Under the pieces are notes generated by a model. The model did no database searches and had not been told where the DNA came from. It worked only from the letters and a program-made list of their open reading frames with translations. A program made the position numbers and the translations under genes. A stretch of 42,293 bases of DNA from a bacterium (lineage in GTDB: Bacteria; Actinomycetota; Acidimicrobiia; Spongiisociales; Spongiisociaceae). The DNA is taken from the NCBI GenBank assembly GCA_028821265.1, contig JAPPGU010000006.1, positions 1 through 42,293 on the forward strand, read 5' to 3'. Positions 9,267 to 17,130 of this stretch are shown in pieces (positions within the stretch are counted from its first letter, which is position 1; every line of letters starts with the position of its first letter).

Positions 9267-10631
9267 TCAGGGTGGTGCTCGGCCGAAGTTCGTGGGGAGG
9301 GCTCGGAGTATGGCGAGCGTGTGAGGGTCAGGGGCGGGGGGATGGTATCCGCAGCTCCGGGACGTGGGTAGCAGCCGGCGTCGCTGCGGTGGGGATTGGG
9401 GGTCGATGCGCATGCCCCGGCGGTGGACGGCTACGTGGTGGTGCCACCAGCAGAGGGTGGTGAGGTTCTCGGGGGCATGGGTTCCGCCTTTGGACACGGG
9501 GATGATGTGGTGGACCTCGAGCCGGTAGGTGGAGTTGCATCCGTCGACGGTGCATCCGTCGTCCCGTGCCAGCACGGCTCTCCTGGTAGCCGGCCGTATC
9601 GAGGTGCGGGAACCGTGGTGGATGATGTCCTGCCCTGCCAGGGTGATGAGTTCCGTGCGGCCTGAGCACCGGATGAGGTCCACGTTGTCGGGTCCGACCC
9701 GCTGCCCGGCCAACACGGCGACCCCCTGCTCGAATCCGGAGCCCTCGGCCACGGGGTTGCGGGCCAGGACCATGAGTAAGGGCTCCCTCCGGTTCCGTCC
9801 TGGCGAGGCGGCGTCCGGCGACCGGGCGCCGGGGGCGGTGCCGTTGTCGAGCTGATCGTGGCAGAGAGTGGTGAGCGCCAGCGCTCTGCGGAGTCCGGGG
9901 TCGGGACGGGCTTCGCCTGCCGGCACGAGTTGCTCGCCCCTGCGGTCGAGTCCCTGGCGGCATACCTCCGCCTCGGCCGCCCCTAGGCGGCCCGAGACCC
10001 GTACGTGCGTCCCGTCGAGGGAGGGCTGGAAGGCCACGTACTGGCTCTCGAAGGTGTGCCTCTCGCGGTCCCGGGTCATCTTCTTGTACTGCTGGGCGAC
10101 CCGGCCCGCCTTGTCGAGGTCTAGCTCCCGGCTGCGTTCGATCTCATCCTGGGGGGCGCCCGCTTCCTGGAGCCGGGTCTCCTCCAACACCCGCCCGTAG
10201 GAGACCGCCCCGTCGCGTATCCGCTCCACGGTCTCTACATCCAGGCGCTCGGCGAGATACACCAGCTCGCGGGCGGTCGAGCGGCGCACATCGGCTCGGG
10301 ACACGACGTAGTCGACCGCGCTCCGGCAGCCGACAGACACGGCGCTTCGGTTCAGCAAGAAACTCTTGATCCATCGAAGCTGTTCGCCGCGAGCACGGCT
10401 GATCTGGGCCTCGGCCCGGACCAGCGCAGCCTCGGTCTTGGCATCCTCCACCTCGGCGTGCCGGTAGCCGTCTCTCCGGGTCATGTGCTCCGCCCGGCCG
10501 TACACCCGCTGCCGGTGCTGCTGGTAGGCCGACATGAACAACCGATCCTCCGGCAAGGCCCACCCGGCCCAATGCGAGACGTCGGGCCGGATCGTGCCCT
10601 CTTCCGGGTAGTCGAGCAGCTGTTCGTACAT
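9267..10631 (-). CDS. DUF222 / 13E12-type HNH endonuclease domain protein
   Basis: A 454-aa protein with a helical DUF222 region (about 60-330: many Arg/Glu helices, RSAVDYVVSRADVRRSTAREL, then RLGAAEAEVCRQGLD) and a C-terminal HNH module (about 360-430: CTVDGCNSTYRLEVHHIIP, NLTTLCWWHHHVAVH, with Cys pairs and the HH metal centre). It belongs to the 13E12-like repeat family that is abundant in actinomycetes and often linked to mobile DNA or the SOS response; the biochemical role is not established. A LexA-like box covers the start codon and a TATGAT -10 ends 8 nt before the ATG, so the transcript is likely leaderless and SOS-controlled. Confidence 0.88.
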   Translation of the reverse strand: MYEQLLDYPEEGTIRPDVSHWAGWALPEDRLFMSAYQQHRQRVYGRAEHMTRRDGYRHAEVEDAKTEAALVRAEAQISRARGEQLRWIKSFLLNRSAVSVGCRSAVDYVVSRADVRRSTARELVYLAERLDVETVERIRDGAVSYGRVLEETRLQEAGAPQDEIERSRELDLDKAGRVAQQYKKMTRDRERHTFESQYVAFQPSLDGTHVRVSGRLGAAEAEVCRQGLDRRGEQLVPAGEARPDPGLRRALALTTLCHDQLDNGTAPGARSPDAASPGRNRREPLLMVLARNPVAEGSGFEQGVAVLAGQRVGPDNVDLIRCSGRTELITLAGQDIIHHGSRTSIRPATRRAVLARDDGCTVDGCNSTYRLEVHHIIPVSKGGTHAPENLTTLCWWHHHVAVHRRGMRIDPQSPPQRRRLLPTSRSCGYHPPAPDPHTLAILRALPTNFGRAPP

Positions 10632-10638
10632 ATGTTCG
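10625..10638 (-). promoter_or_regulatory. LexA (SOS) box overlapping the start codon of the DUF222-HNH gene
   Basis: On the minus strand the sequence reads CGAACATATGTACG, one base off the actinobacterial LexA consensus CGAAC-N4-GTTCG. The ATG (10629-10631) lies inside it. A -10-like TATGAT is at 10645-10640 on the minus strand, so LexA would sit over the transcription start. Confidence 0.62.
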
Positions 10639-10759
10639 TATCATACCACATCTCTGTGATATAAACCAGCGGAAATCGTTTCTAATTCGCTATAGAATTA
10701 AGAAAACCGTGATCACGAACTCCGCGACAGCCCTACATAGGCAGGAGCTAGATCTCCCC

Positions 10760-11392
10760 TCAGTAGGCCAGATCGATATCAACCCGCATCGAGCGGCCCA
10801 GACGGTGGACTTCGCCGATATGCACGGCGCGCCCTTCTGCGAGCGTCTCCCAACGCCCCGCGAACAGGGGAGCACCCACCCCTCCGGCCAGTAGCGGGCC
10901 GTAGTAGAGGACAGCCCGGTCGATCAGACCGCCATCGAGGAACGAGCGGAACAGGCTGGCCCCTCCCTCCAGCATGATGGTCGCTATCCCAAGCGAGCCC
11001 AACCGGTCGAGGCCGTTCGCGAGGTCTACGCGGTCACCCGTCGAGTCGGGCGCCACGATCAGCCGACCGGGTAGGTCCAGTTCCCTCGGCGCCAGCACGA
11101 CGGCATCACGGCGGAACAACTGCGCTCCGGTCGGAAGTGGCCCCGATCCGGCCACGATCACAGGGATCGGTTGCGCCACCCCCTCGCCGCTCTCCGCGGG
11201 CAGCCTTACCGTCAGCCGGGGATCGTCTGCCCGGACGGTTCCGGCACCGACGATCACGGCATCGACTCGTGCCCTCAGCCGGTGAGCATCCCGGCGCGCC
11301 TCCGGCGAACTGATCCACTGTGAGGTTCCGTCCGCCGCAGCCAACTGCCCATCGAGGGTCATGGCCGCCTTCATGATGACGGTAGGCCGCAT
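10760..11392 (-). CDS. RibD C-terminal-domain reductase (dihydrofolate reductase-like)
   Basis: About 210 aa from the ATG at 11392. The frame extends upstream to 11590, but that part is unconserved and overlaps the next gene. The fold is that of the RibD reductase domain: PTVIMKAAMTLDGQLAAADG, SSPEARRDAHRLRARVDAVIVGAGTVRADDP, and MLEGGASLFRSFLDGGLIDRAVLYYGPLL. Family members reduce 5-amino-6-ribosylaminouracil phosphate in riboflavin synthesis, or act as stand-alone NADPH reductases of unknown substrate. There is no deaminase half and no other rib gene nearby, so a true RibD function is uncertain. Confidence 0.85.
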   Translation of the reverse strand: MRPTVIMKAAMTLDGQLAAADGTSQWISSPEARRDAHRLRARVDAVIVGAGTVRADDPRLTVRLPAESGEGVAQPIPVIVAGSGPLPTGAQLFRRDAVVLAPRELDLPGRLIVAPDSTGDRVDLANGLDRLGSLGIATIMLEGGASLFRSFLDGGLIDRAVLYYGPLLAGGVGAPLFAGRWETLAEGRAVHIGEVHRLGRSMRVDIDLAY

Positions 11393-11525
11393 CACCGGAG
11401 GGTAGTGCGGCTTGGGCTCCGATCCCTGGCCTCCAGTGACCTGCTGGCAATAGCCGTCTCGTGATCGATCATGATGAGACAGGTGCAGGTTGAGGCGTTC
11501 GCCATGGCAGTCACGCCAGGTCAAG

Positions 11526-11876
11526 TCAGATCCAGAAGACTGACTCTCTTTCGTTGTTGTGGAAGCGGAGCAAGTCCCCGTACCGTTCACGAAGGATCCG
11601 TTCGACCTCTTCGATCCTGCAGTTACCAGTAGGCATCACAATGACCTTGGGCGGATCTCCTAATTCGCGACTCTGCTTAGGAAAGCCCTTGTCAGTGGTA
11701 ACTACAGCAAATCCGTGTCTCCTGGCATAGACCAAAATCTCGTCGTCATAAGTCTTATTGTCGGCATCTATGAGCCCGAGGCTGGGATCCCTGACGTGGC
11801 AGGACCCGGGCCAGAGATCGTCCAGCCTCTCCATTAGGTCATCAGACGACAGGTTCTGATCGAACAGGAGCTTCAT
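11526..11876 (-). CDS. DUF5615 PIN-like protein (toxin-type nuclease fold)
   Basis: A 116-aa protein starting MKLLFDQNLSSDDLMERL, with conserved acidic and Asn residues near the N-terminus (D6, N8), then SCHVRDPSLG, DDEILVYARRHGFAVVTTDKGFP and PPKVIVMPTGNCRIEEVE. This matches the DUF5615/Mut7-C-like PIN fold, whose members are usually partnered with a DUF433 antitoxin. No antitoxin is visible. Instead the ATG overlaps the ogt stop codon (ATGA), making it the third gene of a coupled operon. Its G+C content is visibly lower than that of its neighbours, which suggests transfer. RNase activity is only inferred from the family fold. Confidence 0.8.
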   Translation of the reverse strand: MKLLFDQNLSSDDLMERLDDLWPGSCHVRDPSLGLIDADNKTYDDEILVYARRHGFAVVTTDKGFPKQSRELGDPPKVIVMPTGNCRIEEVERILRERYGDLLRFHNNERESVFWI

Positions 11877-12472
11877 ACCGATATCGCCCTTTCGTGGTCG
11901 AGCAGCAGTCGTTTGCGGTCGAGGCCGCCGGCGTATCCGTGAAGCCGTCCGTCCGAAGCCACCACCCGGTGGCAGGGGAGGACGACGGGGATCGGGTTGG
12001 CGCCCAGCGCCCGCCCCGTGGCGCGGGCCGCCTTGGGGTTTCCGGCCAGGGAGGCCACCTGCCCGTAGGTGCGGACCTCGCCCAGTGGGATGGCGGCGGT
12101 GGCGGCTAGCACGCGTTCCTGGAAGGGCGTGATCAGGGAGTGATCAAGGCCGGGCATGGGTGGGGGACGGCCGTCGAAGTAGGAGTCGAGCCAGGAACGC
12201 ACCTGTCCGATCGCCGACGGCGCCCGGACGATGCAGGGGGACACCTTGGTCGCCACCGACTCCATGATCCGATCCAGGTCATCGGTTTCGAACGCGAGGG
12301 CAAGTAGGCCTCGTGGGGTCACGAGGGCGGTCAGATCACCGATAGGAGACTCAACCGCGCTGAAGGCGACCCGGGCCGATCCCCGCTCGACCGCGCGGCG
12401 CGCGAAGCGATCCACAGCTGCCGTGTGACCACCTGATGGCAGATTTCTGATCCGGTCGGCAACTTTGCTCAT
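11873..12472 (-). CDS. ogt: Methylated-DNA-[protein]-cysteine S-methyltransferase
   Basis: A 199-aa suicide DNA repair protein that moves alkyl groups from O6-alkylguanine to its own cysteine. The active-site PCHRVV motif is present, preceded by TPFQERVLAATAAIPLGEVRTYGQVA (the helix-turn-helix and arginine finger region) and ARATGRALGANPIPVVLPCHRV. An N-terminal extension of about 40 residues is basic and unassigned. Its start overlaps the end of the ECF sigma gene by 4 nt and its end overlaps the DUF5615 gene by 4 nt, so the three are probably made together, perhaps as an alkylation-stress response. Confidence 0.93.
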   Translation of the reverse strand: MSKVADRIRNLPSGGHTAAVDRFARRAVERGSARVAFSAVESPIGDLTALVTPRGLLALAFETDDLDRIMESVATKVSPCIVRAPSAIGQVRSWLDSYFDGRPPPMPGLDHSLITPFQERVLAATAAIPLGEVRTYGQVASLAGNPKAARATGRALGANPIPVVLPCHRVVASDGRLHGYAGGLDRKRLLLDHERAISV

Positions 12473-12927
12473 ATGAAGTCCTTTCGGAGGGAGGCCAACC
12501 CGGCGCGGACATTTTGTCGGGCGGCCGGCTCGCTGATGGACATCACCGAGGCTACATCCGCATAGGGCAGATCGCCCAGGTACCGCAACGTGACCGCGGT
12601 GCGCTGCTTGGGCGGCAGGCGGGCCACCCGGTTCCAGAGGTCGGTATCTCTTACGGTCTGGGGTGGTGAGGCGCGGTCCGGGGGAGAGGGAGATGGGATC
12701 TCCTTGGCGTACCTTCGCACGTGATCGATGCCCTTGCGATGGGCGATCGTGAACAGCCAGCCTCTCAGATTCCCGTCATGGCTCAGACCGTTGTAGGCCC
12801 GCAACGCCGCCAGAAGGGTCTCCTGCAGGCAGTCGTCGGCCGCCACCGGGCCGACCATTCCGCACAGGAAGCGATACAGCGACCTGGCGTGCTCGTCGAC
12901 GAGCGTCTGGAAGGGAGGCAGGTTCAT
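12469..12927 (-). CDS. ECF-type RNA polymerase sigma factor
   Basis: A 152-aa sigma-70 family protein with region 2 at about 10-75 (SLYRFLCGMVG, ADDCLQETLLAALRAY, LRGWLFTIAHRKGIDHVRRY) and region 4 at about 95-150 (RLPPKQRTAVTLRYLGDLPYADVASVMSISEPAARQNV, helix-turn-helix). No anti-sigma gene is adjacent; the next gene downstream, overlapping by 4 nt, is ogt. It diverges from the zinc transporter operon across a 120-nt gap that also holds a metal-regulator box. It could direct a DNA-damage or metal-stress regulon; the signal is unknown. Confidence 0.9.
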   Translation of the reverse strand: MNLPPFQTLVDEHARSLYRFLCGMVGPVAADDCLQETLLAALRAYNGLSHDGNLRGWLFTIAHRKGIDHVRRYAKEIPSPSPPDRASPPQTVRDTDLWNRVARLPPKQRTAVTLRYLGDLPYADVASVMSISEPAARQNVRAGLASLRKDFI

Positions 12928-12998
12928 CTACCTATTCAACGGTAGAGGTTCGCGATTCGTGAGATCGATTCGACCTGCACTACGGAGGACGCTAAAAG

Positions 12999-13011
12999 GA
13001 GAATGATTCTC
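12999..13011 (+). promoter_or_regulatory. Fur/Zur-like operator before the zinc transporter operon
   Basis: A perfect 6-1-6 palindrome, GAGAATGATTCTC, followed by CATTTTCATTTTC, 39 nt before the start of the AztC-AztD gene. The shape and AT-rich core fit Fur-superfamily operators. The core GAGAATGATTnTCA recurs at 18426-18440. Zinc control by Zur is the natural inference for this operon. Confidence 0.7.
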
Positions 13012-13050
13012 ATTTTCATTTTCCCCTACGGACTGGAAAGGAAACGTGGA

Positions 13051-15486
13051 ATGTTGACGGTGCGAGATCGCAGCATAGGTTTTGGACGTCTGGCCCGGGC
13101 ATTGACTGTGGGCCTTCTCATGTTCGGTGTGGCCTTACTGGTTGCCTGCGGAGGTGACCAGGACACGCCGGCAACGGAAGCCCCACAACCGACTGCTGCA
13201 GCGGAGAGCGCAACGGCTGCCGGGGAGGGTGCCACACCCTCCGGGCCGCCGATCCAGGTGGTGGCGACCACCAACTTCGTGGCCGACTGGGTTCGAGAGG
13301 TAGGTGGAGAAAGGGTAGAGGTTTTCGGCCTGCTGCCGGCGGGTGGCGATCCGCACTCATTCCAGCCGGGAGCGCGCGACGTCGCCAGGGTGGCGGATGC
13401 GGATGTCGTGTTCACCGTCGGTCTCGAGCTCGAGGCCGCCTGGCTGGAGGATCTCTTACACAGCGCCAGTGCGGATGAGTCCCGGATAGTCGCGCTTGGT
13501 GACGTTGTCGATCCCATCGAGTTCGCGGACGACCACGACGATCATGATGATCACGCCGATGACCACATGGACGATCATGATGATCACGCCGATGACCACG
13601 CGGATGACCACGCGGATGACCACCATGGCGAGATGACCATGGGGCGCCTGCTCGTTGCGGATTCGGCAGAAGCGCACCTCTCCGTCATCGATCTATCGAC
13701 CGATGACGTTGACAGCGGAGTCTTCGAGGTCGCCGCCCCCGGCGCCACCGTGTACCCCAGTCCCACCCACCGCTACGGCATCGTCCTCGCCCGGGGGCCG
13801 GAGGATGACGACGATCGGATCCACGTCTTCGACGGCGGCGTCTTTCTCGTTCCGCACGGCGATCACTACGACCTTGTCCAGGAGCCGGTCTCTCGCCATG
13901 CGTTGGAGATCGCCGAAGAACAGCCGATCCACTACGTCAACACCTACGGCTGGACCACGATCTTCGCCGACACCAACGGCCACGTGATCCTGATCAACGA
14001 GCAAGATCTGACCGACTCGACGGGCGACTATGAACCAATCGTGCTCGAGGTTGGGCCGCAACATGGGGCAGCTCTGGTGATCTCTGAGGGACACGTCGCC
14101 GTCTCGACTCCGCATCCTGAGTACGCCGAAAACCCCGGCTTCTGGAACATCCTTCCGGAAGGTGTTGAAGTGCGTACGTTTGGCAACGAACTCGTCTTCG
14201 ACGCGGGAGCCTGCTCTCGCCTGCACGGCGAATCGCACAACGCGCACGGCGCCGTCTTCGGCTGCTGGGACGGAACGCTCTTCCTGCACGCGCACGACGG
14301 CGAGTACGAGCGTGAGCTCATCTCATATCCACCGGAGGCCGGTGAATACGGAGAGTTCGCGATCGGCCAGTACTTCGGTCACCATCACAGCGAGCACTTC
14401 TTCGGCCAATCGACCCTATTCCCCGGCGGAGAGTGTTGTGTTCAGGGCGGCGTCTGGCTGGTGGACGTGGGCCACGGCGAGATGCACGAGGTGTTCCCCG
14501 AGCCCAGTGCTGCGGCTGCGTTCTCGAGCGACGGAGAGACCTTCTACATGCTCGCGGCTGACGGCGTTCTGCGCGCGTTCGACGCTCACGACGGCGAACT
14601 GGTCGGCACCATGCAGTTGGTCGACCCGTTCGAGATGGTGTTCGGGAGTCCCTCACCCGCGATGATCGTCGTCGGCGACATGATGTACGTCGCCGATCCG
14701 AACAGCGGTCATGTCCTCGGGGTCCATCTCACGCACATGGAGATCGAAGAGGAGTGGCACGTCGGCGGCGCACCGTCGAGCCTGGCGTTCGTCGGTGTCG
14801 CCGACTCGGGCGGCGCGCCCGATCAAGGTCACGATGACCACGACGATCACGATGATCACGCCGATGACCATGCGGATGATCATGATGATCACGCCGACCA
14901 CGATGATCACGATGACCACGCGGACGAAGGGGACGGCCACGCTCACCACCATCACGGCACTCATGATCCGCACTTCTGGTTCGATCCGATCCGGGTAAAG
15001 ATCGCGGTCAACGAGATCGCCGCTCGGCTTGCGGCCATAGACCCCGAGAACGCGGACTTCTACCGTCAGAACGCCTCGGAGTATGGGAAGAAGCTCGACG
15101 AGCTTCACGCCTGGACCCAGGAGCAGGTCAGTGCGGTGGCGCCGGAACGCAGACTGCTGGTTACGTCGCATGACAGCCTCTCCTACTTCGCCGAGCTCTA
15201 CGGGTTCGAGATAGTCGGCTTGGTGATACCGTCCTTGGCGACTGATGTGGAGCCCTCTGCGGCGCACATTGCGGGACTGGTCGATGTGATACGGGAACAC
15301 AACGTGCCGGCACTGTTCGGCGAGACGACAGTCAGCGACAAGTTGGCGCAAGCCGTTGCAAGGGAGACCGGCGCGACGGTGGTCCAGCTCTACTCGGGCT
15401 CCCTCGGGGAGGAAGGCAGCGGCGCTGACACGTACCTCGGCATGGTACGGAGCAACGTGGAACGCATCGTTGAGGCACTGAAGTGA
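13051..15486 (+). CDS. Zinc ABC transporter binding lipoprotein AztC with an internal AztD-like metallochaperone domain
   Basis: About 811 aa from the ATG at 13051; an ATG at 13003 lies inside the operator. Residues 1-33 are a lipoprotein signal ending LVAC33. Residues 68-158 are the N-lobe of a cluster A-I (ZnuA/AztC) protein, with the first Zn ligand H102 in PHSFQP. A first Asp-His tract covers 160-193. Residues about 195-590 match the AztD type: VADSAEAHLSVIDL, then repeated strand blocks and GHHHSEHFF, consistent with a beta-propeller. A second Asp-His tract covers 593-636. Residues 637-811 complete the binding protein: DPHFWFDP with H641, TSHDSLSYF with H707, FGE758. The usual Asp ligand position near the end reads LYSGSLG (G783). 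AztC and AztD are separate proteins in the known aztABCD system, so this is a single-chain fusion. The aztA gene overlaps its stop. Confidence 0.85.
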   Translation: MLTVRDRSIGFGRLARALTVGLLMFGVALLVACGGDQDTPATEAPQPTAAAESATAAGEGATPSGPPIQVVATTNFVADWVREVGGERVEVFGLLPAGGDPHSFQPGARDVARVADADVVFTVGLELEAAWLEDLLHSASADESRIVALGDVVDPIEFADDHDDHDDHADDHMDDHDDHADDHADDHADDHHGEMTMGRLLVADSAEAHLSVIDLSTDDVDSGVFEVAAPGATVYPSPTHRYGIVLARGPEDDDDRIHVFDGGVFLVPHGDHYDLVQEPVSRHALEIAEEQPIHYVNTYGWTTIFADTNGHVILINEQDLTDSTGDYEPIVLEVGPQHGAALVISEGHVAVSTPHPEYAENPGFWNILPEGVEVRTFGNELVFDAGACSRLHGESHNAHGAVFGCWDGTLFLHAHDGEYERELISYPPEAGEYGEFAIGQYFGHHHSEHFFGQSTLFPGGECCVQGGVWLVDVGHGEMHEVFPEPSAAAAFSSDGETFYMLAADGVLRAFDAHDGELVGTMQLVDPFEMVFGSPSPAMIVVGDMMYVADPNSGHVLGVHLTHMEIEEEWHVGGAPSSLAFVGVADSGGAPDQGHDDHDDHDDHADDHADDHDDHADHDDHDDHADEGDGHAHHHHGTHDPHFWFDPIRVKIAVNEIAARLAAIDPENADFYRQNASEYGKKLDELHAWTQEQVSAVAPERRLLVTSHDSLSYFAELYGFEIVGLVIPSLATDVEPSAAHIAGLVDVIREHNVPALFGETTVSDKLAQAVARETGATVVQLYSGSLGEEGSGADTYLGMVRSNVERIVEALK
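13531..13565 (+). repeat. Direct repeat, copy 1, within the first Asp-His tract
   Basis: 35 nt coding for DDHDDHDDHADD-type sequence. It matches 14836-14870 at 34 of 35 positions. The longer His/Asp-coding tract runs from about 13526 to 13629. Confidence 0.9.
14836..14870 (+). repeat. Direct repeat, copy 2, within the second Asp-His tract
   Basis: The partner of 13531-13565. The two copies are 1305 nt apart, exactly 435 codons, and bracket the AztD-like domain. The surrounding Asp-His tract runs from about 14826 to 14960. Confidence 0.9.
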
Positions 15487-16238
15487 TCGCCGCGCCGATC
15501 TCTCACAGGGCGAGCATGTCCCTTCAGGACGTGTCTGTGGAGATCGGCGGGCACCTGGCCCTGAGCAACGTCACCTTCGACGTGGAAGCAGGGACCCTCA
15601 TGGGCGTCGTAGGACCTAATGGAGCCGGCAAGAGCACTCTCTTCAATGCTATTGCCGGTCTCCTCCCCGTTCGCCAAGGCACGGTATCCCTTCACCGTGC
15701 GGGACAGGAGAGCGGAGGGTTGGCATACGTGCCTCAACGAGAGAGCGTCAACTGGCGGCTCCCGGTGACCGTGATGGATGTCGTAATGATGGGCCGTTGC
15801 TGCAGGCTGGGATGGTTCCGGCGGCCCGGGAGGCGAGATCGAGAGATCGTGAAGGCGTGCCTGGGCCGTGTGGGCCTGTGGGATCATCGCTCCGCTCTGA
15901 TGACGGAGCTGTCCGGAGGGCAGAAGCAGAGGGTATTCGTCGGCAGGGCGCTGGCCCAGGAGGCAAGCGTGCTCCTGCTGGACGAGGCTTTCAGCGGGGT
16001 TGACGTCGCCGCCCAGGAAGCCCTGGTCGAGGTCCTCCAGACCCTACGGGACGAAGGGCGAATCGTGCTCCTGGCGACGCACGACCTGACCAACCTGACC
16101 GGTCGCTTCGACCAGGTGCTGTGCCTGAACCGCCATGTGTGCGCCTGCGGGCCTCCTGAGCAGGTTTTCACGCCCGAGGTCATGGAACAGATGTACGGCG
16201 CCCACGGCGTGCGTCTCACGACCGACGGAGAGCGTTAA
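15483..16238 (+). CDS. aztA: Zinc ABC transporter ATP-binding protein (AztA/ZnuC type)
   Basis: A 251-aa cytoplasmic ATPase that powers zinc import. Walker A is GPNGAGKST, the signature is LSGGQKQRV, Walker B is VLLLDEAF followed by SGVDVAAQEAL, and the switch histidine is in LLATHDL. QRESVNWRLPVTVMDVVMMGR is typical of cluster A-I metal importers. The GTG at 15483 overlaps the upstream stop codon (GTGA); an ATG at 15516 is an alternative. The symbol follows its place next to the AztC-AztD protein. Confidence 0.9.
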   Translation: MIAAPISHRASMSLQDVSVEIGGHLALSNVTFDVEAGTLMGVVGPNGAGKSTLFNAIAGLLPVRQGTVSLHRAGQESGGLAYVPQRESVNWRLPVTVMDVVMMGRCCRLGWFRRPGRRDREIVKACLGRVGLWDHRSALMTELSGGQKQRVFVGRALAQEASVLLLDEAFSGVDVAAQEALVEVLQTLRDEGRIVLLATHDLTNLTGRFDQVLCLNRHVCACGPPEQVFTPEVMEQMYGAHGVRLTTDGER

Positions 16239-16248
16239 CCAACTCGAC

Positions 16249-17067
16249 GTGATTGATCTTGTCGGCGCGCCACTAGAACACGGGTTCATGGTGAGAGCCC
16301 TTATCGGCGCGATCCTTGTGGGCGTGATGTGTCCGCTGGTCGGCTCGTACGCCGTCACCAGGAACCTCGCCTTTATCGGCGACGCTCTCGCCCACGCCGT
16401 GCTTCCGGGAATAGTGCTCGGGTACATAGTCGGCATCAACCCGGCGATAGCCGCAGTCCCGACCGGTGTCGCCGTCGCCCTGCTGGTCAGGGCAGTGAGC
16501 CGGCGTGCGGGCCTCAGTTCGGACACTTCCATAGGCATACTGTTTGCGACCATGTTTGCGCTGGGACTAGTCATGCTGGCAAGGTCAACGACGATTAAGG
16601 TCAACATTGAAGACCTGCTTCTCGGTCAGATCCTGGCAATAACCCCCACCGGCATCTATGTGTCTCTCGGGATAACGGTGATGGTCATCCTGGGGCTATT
16701 CACCTTCCACCATTGGCTGCTCTTCGCGAGCTTCGACCCCCTGGGAGCGCAGGTAAACAGCACACGAGCCAACGTTGCCGACTACGCCTTCCTGGTCATG
16801 CTCGCCCTCGTCGTGGTGATCGGGATTCAGGCGGCGGGCATCGTTCTCGTCCTGGCAATGCTGGTAACACCCGCCGCTACGGCGTACCTGTTGGTGAGGC
16901 GCTTTGTCTCGATCATGATTACCGCCGCGGCTTTGGGGGCCGCGGCCGCCGTCACAGGCCTCTATGTCTCCTACTACCTCAACCTTTCGGCCGGTCCGGC
17001 CATGACCCTGGTGGCGAGCGGGATTTTCGTACTGGCGCTCGCATTCAAACGAAGAGCGCCGGCCTGA
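16249..17067 (+). CDS. aztB: Zinc ABC transporter permease (AztB/ZnuB type)
   Basis: About 272 aa with 8 or 9 hydrophobic helices. VRALIGAILVGVMCPLVGSY and RNLAFIGDALAHAVLPG are hallmark segments of the ABC-3 permease family, as is the later GIQAAGIVLVLAMLVTPAATAYLL. The frame extends upstream to 16135 but there overlaps aztA and loses similarity, so the GTG at 16249 is chosen; ATG 16288 is also possible. It is the last gene of the operon and ends at a hairpin, facing the LivJ-like gene. Confidence 0.9.
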   Translation: MIDLVGAPLEHGFMVRALIGAILVGVMCPLVGSYAVTRNLAFIGDALAHAVLPGIVLGYIVGINPAIAAVPTGVAVALLVRAVSRRAGLSSDTSIGILFATMFALGLVMLARSTTIKVNIEDLLLGQILAITPTGIYVSLGITVMVILGLFTFHHWLLFASFDPLGAQVNSTRANVADYAFLVMLALVVVIGIQAAGIVLVLAMLVTPAATAYLLVRRFVSIMITAAALGAAAAVTGLYVSYYLNLSAGPAMTLVASGIFVLALAFKRRAPA

Positions 17068-17082
17068 GAATTTCCCTTCTCG

Positions 17083-17111
17083 AGAGCGGGCGTCGCTACC
17101 GCCCGCGCTCT
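17083..17111. terminator. Hairpin between aztB and the convergent LivJ-like gene
   Basis: AGAGCGGGCG (17083-17092) pairs with CGCCCGCGCTCT (17100-17111) with a 2-nt bulge and a 7-nt loop, in the 63-nt gap between two convergent genes. It could serve both directions. Confidence 0.5.
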
Positions 17112-17130
17112 GCTGAAGGGTGCGCCGGTG

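Noticed and set aside
13003-13050. ATG 13003 as start of the AztC-AztD gene
   Set aside because: It lies inside the operator palindrome, and ATG 13051 has AAAGGA upstream and a proper lipoprotein signal.
13526-14960. CRISPR-like array from GATCATGATGATCACGCC repeats
   Set aside because: The repeats are in frame, code for Asp-His tracts, and have no unique spacers of regular length.
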